DNA of 47,635 nucleotides. Origin: Stenotrophomonas sp. YIM B06876. GTDB lineage: Bacteria; Pseudomonadota; Gammaproteobacteria; Xanthomonadales; Xanthomonadaceae. Positions within the stretch are counted from its first letter, which is position 1. Every line of letters begins with the position of its first letter. The notes under the pieces are model-generated. The model was given only the letters and a program-made list of their open reading frames with translations, made no database searches and had not been told where the DNA came from. The translations under genes were made by a program, and so were the position numbers. The stretch covers positions 1 through 47,635 of the forward strand of contig NZ_JAUJUJ010000019.1 of the NCBI RefSeq assembly GCF_030711595.1, written 5' to 3'. Below, in pieces: positions 45,301 to 47,635 of the stretch.

Positions 45301-45341
45301 ATGATTACCGCATCGCGCAGCTTGTTGGACTGGTGGTTCAT
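42330..45341 (-). CDS. TonB-dependent outer-membrane receptor 2
   Basis: This 1,003-residue receptor has a signal peptide at about 1-27 (ending GAAFAQ), the TonB-box-like DRIEVTGSRI, and a plug with LRNLGAQRTLVLVNGKRLGI and VERIEVLKDGASSIYGSDAM followed by AGVINIITRKNF. A long barrel ends in YLKYQQNF. It belongs to the same receptor group as receptor 1 but is about 150 residues longer. The ATG at 45341 follows GGAGAGAGAGAG and puts the signal peptide at the N-terminus; the longer frame to 45446 is not needed. Ligand unknown. It has its own terminator and the shared upstream box. Confidence 0.94.
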   Translation of the reverse strand: MNHQSNKLRDAVIIALVTSAGTSGAAFAQEASAPTSLDRIEVTGSRIRQVDLETAQPVLTISRQDIESQGFSSVADILQNISAAGSPSFSRASPLTSNQEAGGQYIDLRNLGAQRTLVLVNGKRLGISPNGYQDVSSIPSVIVERIEVLKDGASSIYGSDAMAGVINIITRKNFEGAQANAYVGQYSQGDGQKQSYDFLVGFKGDRGSVTVGAEYHKEEGVWAKDRWFSEDTRPGDPLSGLTTVGQWGNYNTNNNQFARDKNGKLVLDSKGNPTRLGATWAAPNRGSNAMGSGNFHPQDPIADTSRSSDQMHLLTPLKRRSLFVNASYDIFDNVRFNADMGYTKRDSNRQIAGYPTQSTAIGAPMAGAVYRTNADGTRTFVSNGSYFNPNGNADLYQADVAGYLDPKTGLPAFSQTNNIDWRRRGWEVPRTTDTSLTTWRFTAALEGSFEIGDRYFDWDAGYLFNENESTIINNGNFYIPAVQAAVGPSFKNSAGQIQCGTAANPIALTSCVPWNPFAGFGTGAVANSLDDPAVRKYLFREEHAVGNTKTNSYFANIAGSLFALPAGDLAFALGYEYRKEQGGFFPDAIAQSGNSTNLASGPTSGGYSLDELYAELNIPVLADVAFAKELTLSVASRYSDYNTFGDTTNNKFGLKWRPTDELLVRATWSEGFRAPTIGNLYGGGSQSFTTGFEDPCDSVYGVAKGSAKCLADVGAGYRQLKQGFVPTTQKGDQTPVPFTSGSNPNLQPENSESKTIGFVYSPGYVQGLSVAVDWWNIRIDNTMVSDSPNLIMEDCYVGLIASRCANFTRDPVTKIVNDLKYGLRNAGFTETEGFDFDVNYAQETGFGRFGAKWATTYVSKYESKATNDPATVPNHWNGRNAYFRIRSNLSLTWKLENWSAMWGMRYFSGSKENCSYLDRCTTPNWAAPETLGKISPKNNLGSNTFHDVQVAWSAPWDARIAVGANNVFNHISAPWYSQASSNFAYYGGFDIGRTVYLKYQQNF

Positions 45342-45344
45342 TGA

Positions 45345-45356
45345 CTCTCTCTCTCC
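45345..45356 (-). promoter_or_regulatory. Purine-repeat ribosome binding site of receptor 2
   Basis: On the minus strand GGAGAGAGAGAG lies three bases before the ATG at 45341. A slip in the GA run would change spacing to the start codon. Confidence 0.6.
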
Positions 45357-45456
45357 AAGTTGACTTGGGTGTTGCACAAAGGGATAGCCCCGGGTGGAAC
45401 CGAATGCGGATCCAAATGCCGCGAGGGTGACCCGATAGTAGCTCAACGTGAAGGAG

Positions 45457-45474
45457 AAATTAAAGTGCCGTTAA
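45457..45474 (-). promoter_or_regulatory. Shared upstream box of receptor 2
   Basis: On the plus strand the box reads AAATTAAAGTGCCGTTAA, 116 bases before the start codon. Only two bases differ from the box of receptor 1. TACTAT about 20 bases downstream (minus strand) could be a -10. Confidence 0.65.
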
Positions 45475-45519
45475 GGAGACGGAAATTCCAGGTGAAGATT
45501 TCAGTCGCAACAGAAGCGG

Positions 45520-45543
45520 AAACGCCCTCCGAAGAGGGCGTTT
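45520..45543 (-). terminator. Terminator of the small outer-membrane protein gene
   Basis: On the minus strand AAACGCCCTC, loop TTCG and GAGGGCGTTT are followed by CCGCTTCTG. It lies 30 bases past the stop codon at 45573. Confidence 0.8.
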
Positions 45544-45572
45544 AAGGAGTTATCCCTTTTAAAAACAGGTGC

Positions 45573-46436
45573 TTAAAGATCCTGCTCGTACCTGACGTAA
45601 GGAATGGTGCCTTCGTCATTGCTTTCATTCTTGGGGGCGAACGGGTTTTTGCCGCGGGTGATCACGTTCTCCGCGCCCACCGTGAGCTGGCCGCTCCAGG
45701 GTGTCCGCCAGGTAAGGCCCAGGCCCACGCCTTCCCACTTGCCGGGCTGGCCGGGAACGTCAACCACACGGCCGACAATATTGGCGCTGAAGGGGCCGTA
45801 GCCAGCGCCCATGCTCAGGGTCTTGCTGTCCCACTGGTCAACCAGTGCCGGCGAGGCATCTCTCAGCGGGACCAGACGCGCCTTGGCGTAAGTGCCGCCA
45901 ATGGAGACAAAGCCTTCGCGGCCAATGTTCTTCTGCCCGAAGACGGTCAGGTCGTTCTGCTCCATCCGCGTTGCCGGGGCCTTGCCGTTGCTGGAAAGCC
46001 ATGCCGGCAGCGTATCGCGGCCGGTACCGGCCGACAGGCCGATACGGCCGCCCGGACGGTTGAAACTGGTGGTCGCCGAAAGGTGGCGGCCGATGCCCCT
46101 GTCATCGTCGTCATCGCCGAGGCTGGCAAGCATGCAGTGGCTGGCCAGCCCGCTGATGCTGGTGCCGCGGCTGCTGTTGCACAGCAGACCCAGGGAGTCG
46201 CGGGAAGAAAGCCCGAACGCGGCATCCAGCGAATTGCGGCCGAAGTGCCAGCGGGCCCCGGCCGTCTGCTCACCGGTCGGTTCGAGATACAGCAGGGCTT
46301 CCACCTTGCCGCTGCCCTTGTTCCACACCGGCAGCACCGTGCTGTCCTGCGCGGTGGGCCGGCTCTGCGCATGCGCGCCCGAGACCGCACCCAGGGCGAT
46401 CATCAAGGCAAGGGGCAGGCGCAAAAATGCGTTCAT
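45573..46436 (-). CDS. Small outer-membrane beta-barrel protein with receptor-like C-terminus
   Basis: I do not recognise a named family. The 287-residue frame has a signal peptide (about 1-23, LPLALMIALGAVSGAHAQ) and then alternating polar/hydrophobic strands such as EQNDLTVFGQKNIGREGFVS, typical of a beta-barrel. The last 40 residues align by eye with the ends of both neighbouring receptors: a PW-x(6)-G-x-x-N pattern (PWSGQLTVGAEN here, PWNAKVMLGVNN and PWDARIAVGANN in receptors 1 and 2), then PYVRYEQDL against PYVRYEQRF. There is no plug domain. It may be a receptor-derived mini-barrel or an accessory porin. CCTATG gives little ribosome-binding sequence. Confidence 0.75.
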   Translation of the reverse strand: MNAFLRLPLALMIALGAVSGAHAQSRPTAQDSTVLPVWNKGSGKVEALLYLEPTGEQTAGARWHFGRNSLDAAFGLSSRDSLGLLCNSSRGTSISGLASHCMLASLGDDDDDRGIGRHLSATTSFNRPGGRIGLSAGTGRDTLPAWLSSNGKAPATRMEQNDLTVFGQKNIGREGFVSIGGTYAKARLVPLRDASPALVDQWDSKTLSMGAGYGPFSANIVGRVVDVPGQPGKWEGVGLGLTWRTPWSGQLTVGAENVITRGKNPFAPKNESNDEGTIPYVRYEQDL

Positions 46437-46490
46437 AGGATCTCTGGGACACGCGGATCCGCGGGAAGTTCCCGCAGGAGGATGTCTTTG

Positions 46491-46519
46491 ATCGTAGGGC
46501 GTTTATGTTTTCTTAACAA
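46491..46519 (-). promoter_or_regulatory. Promoter of the small outer-membrane protein gene
   Basis: On the minus strand TTGTTA (46519-46514), 17 bases and TACGAT (46496-46491) lie about 55 bases before the start codon. A short palindrome GCGGGAAGTTCCCGC at 46461-46475 would fall in the leader. It lacks the box found before the two receptors. Confidence 0.5.
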
Positions 46520-46556
46520 GTCTTCGTCCTCCCCAGAACGCAACTCGTCACAGATT

Positions 46557-47450
46557 TCATTGAAGCCGTTCCGGCGCGGGTTGTTCAGCCGGTGCGTCGG
46601 CAAACAGTGCGCCCAGTTCGGTCAAGGGGAAGTGATAATTCTGACCGCAGAATTCGCAGCGCACCTCCACCCGTCCGGTCGGCTCGGCGGCGGCGCGCGC
46701 TTCCTCTTCGCCGAGCGACTGCAGCATCGCTTCCACCCGTCCGCGCGAGCAGGAACAGCCGAAGTGCAGCGGCTTGGAGCCGAGCAGGTCCGGGGTTTCC
46801 TGGTGGAACAGGCGGTGCAGCAGCTCGGGGCCGGCCACGCCCAGCAGTTCGTCGCGCCGCAGGGTGTCGAACAGGGCGCTTGCGCGCATCCAGCCGTCGT
46901 TGTCACCGCTGTCGCCGGGCAGCTTCTGCAGCAGCAGGCCGGCGGCGCGTTCACCATCGGCAGCCAGCAGCAGCCGGGTGGGCAGCTGTTCGGACTGGCG
47001 GAAATAGTCCTCGAAGGCTTCGTCCAGGGTGGTGGCGGTCAGCGCCACCAGACTCTGGTAGCGCTGCGGCTCGCGCGGATCCAGCCCCGGGTTTTCGATG
47101 GTGATGGCCAGCAGCGCATCGTCTCCCAGGCGGTTGAGCTCATGCGGCGCATCCTGACCTTCGGCCAGCTGCACGATGCCACGCAGGCTGCCGGCCGAAG
47201 TGCATTCGGCAAACAGGGTGCGCATCGCCGAACTGCTGCGCAGCTGGATCGAGAGCCTGCCATCAACCTTGGTGTGGCCGGTGAACAGCGCCGACGCCAC
47301 GCACGCCTCGCCCAGCAGTTGCGTGGCCGAGGCCGGGTATTGGCCGTGGGAGAGGATTTCGCGCCAGCTGGAGGAAAGCTGGACATGGACGCCACGTACC
47401 CCGGCTTCGGGCAGGAGGAAGCGGACAAGCAGGTCGGATTGGTCGGTCAT
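46557..47450 (-). CDS. hslO: Redox-regulated chaperone Hsp33
   Basis: Hsp33 is a cytoplasmic holdase that becomes active when oxidation releases its zinc and unfolds the linker. The 297 residues fit the family. The zinc centre is present as C-x-C in HFGCSCSRGRVEAML and C-x-x-C in VRCEFCGQNYHF near the C-terminus. The N-terminal fold shows GEACVASALFTGHTKVDGRL and GIVQLAEGQDAPHELNRLGD. The ATG at 47450 gives MTDQSDLLVRFLLP; the longer frame to 47555 would run into the divergent gene. Confidence 0.95.
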   Translation of the reverse strand: MTDQSDLLVRFLLPEAGVRGVHVQLSSSWREILSHGQYPASATQLLGEACVASALFTGHTKVDGRLSIQLRSSSAMRTLFAECTSAGSLRGIVQLAEGQDAPHELNRLGDDALLAITIENPGLDPREPQRYQSLVALTATTLDEAFEDYFRQSEQLPTRLLLAADGERAAGLLLQKLPGDSGDNDGWMRASALFDTLRRDELLGVAGPELLHRLFHQETPDLLGSKPLHFGCSCSRGRVEAMLQSLGEEEARAAAEPTGRVEVRCEFCGQNYHFPLTELGALFADAPAEQPAPERLQ

Positions 47451-47478
47451 GGGGTCGGCATCTATGCGTATATGAAAG

Positions 47479-47490
47479 TCCGGTACCGGA
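47479..47490. promoter_or_regulatory. Perfect 12-base palindrome between hslO and the divergent gene
   Basis: TCCGGTACCGGA lies 28 bases before the hslO start codon and about 40 before the divergent ATG. GATAAT directly overlaps its right end and could be a -10 for the rightward gene. It may be an operator. Confidence 0.35.
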
Positions 47491-47529
47491 TAATGCGCCG
47501 GACTACGGACCACTGGAGGTGTACCAGCA

Positions 47530-47635
47530 ATGGGGGCGGAGGACGGCAAGCTCAAGGTGGAAGGCGGGCAGGGGGCCCAGCGGCCGCGCCGGCGGCTATG
47601 GCGCTGGCTGCTGGCGGTGCCGCTGGCGTTCGTGG
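47530..47635 (+). CDS. Unidentified membrane or exported protein, first 35 residues
   Basis: The ATG at 47530 opens a frame running off the window. Residues 1-20 are charged (MGAEDGKLKVEGGQGAQ), then RPRRRLWRW leads into a hydrophobic stretch (LLAVPLAFV), as in a membrane protein with a cytoplasmic N-terminus. GGAGG stands upstream (47514-47519). Too little is visible to name it. Confidence 0.5.
   Translation, partial: MGAEDGKLKVEGGQGAQRPRRRLWRWLLAVPLAFV

Noticed and set aside
42192..45344. A 1,050-residue plus-strand frame opposite TonB receptor 2, and a 545-residue one at 37530-39167.
   Set aside because: Composition is typical of antisense frames (Val/Gly/Arg), no domain is visible, and the opposite strand encodes full receptors with signal peptides and terminators.

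Overview
The window looks like the chromosome of a gamma-proteobacterium of the family Xanthomonadaceae (the Stenotrophomonas / Pseudoxanthomonas / Xanthomonas group). The reasons are high GC with strongly GC-ending codons, the tonB-gshB-pilGHIJ-chpA gene order, a lysine/alanine histone H1-like protein, and large TonB-dependent receptors with the family's typical leader peptides. I could not fix the genus. I see no tRNA or rRNA gene, insertion sequence, phage gene or CRISPR array. Coding density is high, and most genes are core genes.

Layout. (1) 1-13,550: a TonB-like gene cut by the window edge and gshB point left. The type IV pilus chemosensory (Pil-Chp) operon points right: pilG, pilH, pilI, pilJ, a 2,260-residue chpA, a CheB-like gene and a CheW-like gene. 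(2) 13,628-15,744: rsmE and bioA, overlapping, point left. (3) 15,819-18,789: nudE-like, cysQ, mazG, ynfA-like and a DUF962/Mpo1-like gene, several with overlapping stop and start codons. (4) 18,853-21,945: an SPFH/NfeD membrane pair, then gcvT and gcvH. (5) 21,946-22,824: 879 bases without a convincing protein gene but with a promoter and several hairpins, leading into a histone H1-like gene made of perfect 147-base repeats. (6) 23,869-31,446: serine hydrolase, lemA, an M48 peptidase, a GMC oxidoreductase, a nucleotide-transporter-like MFS protein and DUF1304. (7) 31,527-36,182: a hotdog protein, an alpha/beta hydrolase-fadE operon and a divergent TetR regulator with palindromic operators between them. 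(8) 36,316-46,436: a left-pointing outer-membrane block of a methyltransferase, TonB receptor 1, a TPR-sulfotransferase, TonB receptor 2 and a small outer-membrane protein. (9) hslO, and the first codons of a gene leaving the window.

How the genes may work together. Region 1 senses surfaces and drives twitching motility. Its adaptation arm looks dismantled: no CheR/PilK gene lies in the cluster, and the CheB-like protein lacks the Ser and His of the esterase triad and probably the Asp. Region 7 looks like a lipid or acyl-CoA degradation unit under local TetR control. In region 8 the two receptors share an 18-base upstream box and purine-repeat ribosome binding sites. The small outer-membrane protein ends with the same two terminal strands as the receptors. 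The sulfotransferase between the receptors suggests a possible sulfation step tied to outer-membrane uptake, which is inference. CysQ in region 3 would clear the PAP that any such sulfotransferase releases.

The best candidates for something undescribed are the receptor/sulfotransferase/mini-barrel block with its shared box, the hairpin-rich leader of the histone-like gene, and the Pil-Chp system without adaptation enzymes.
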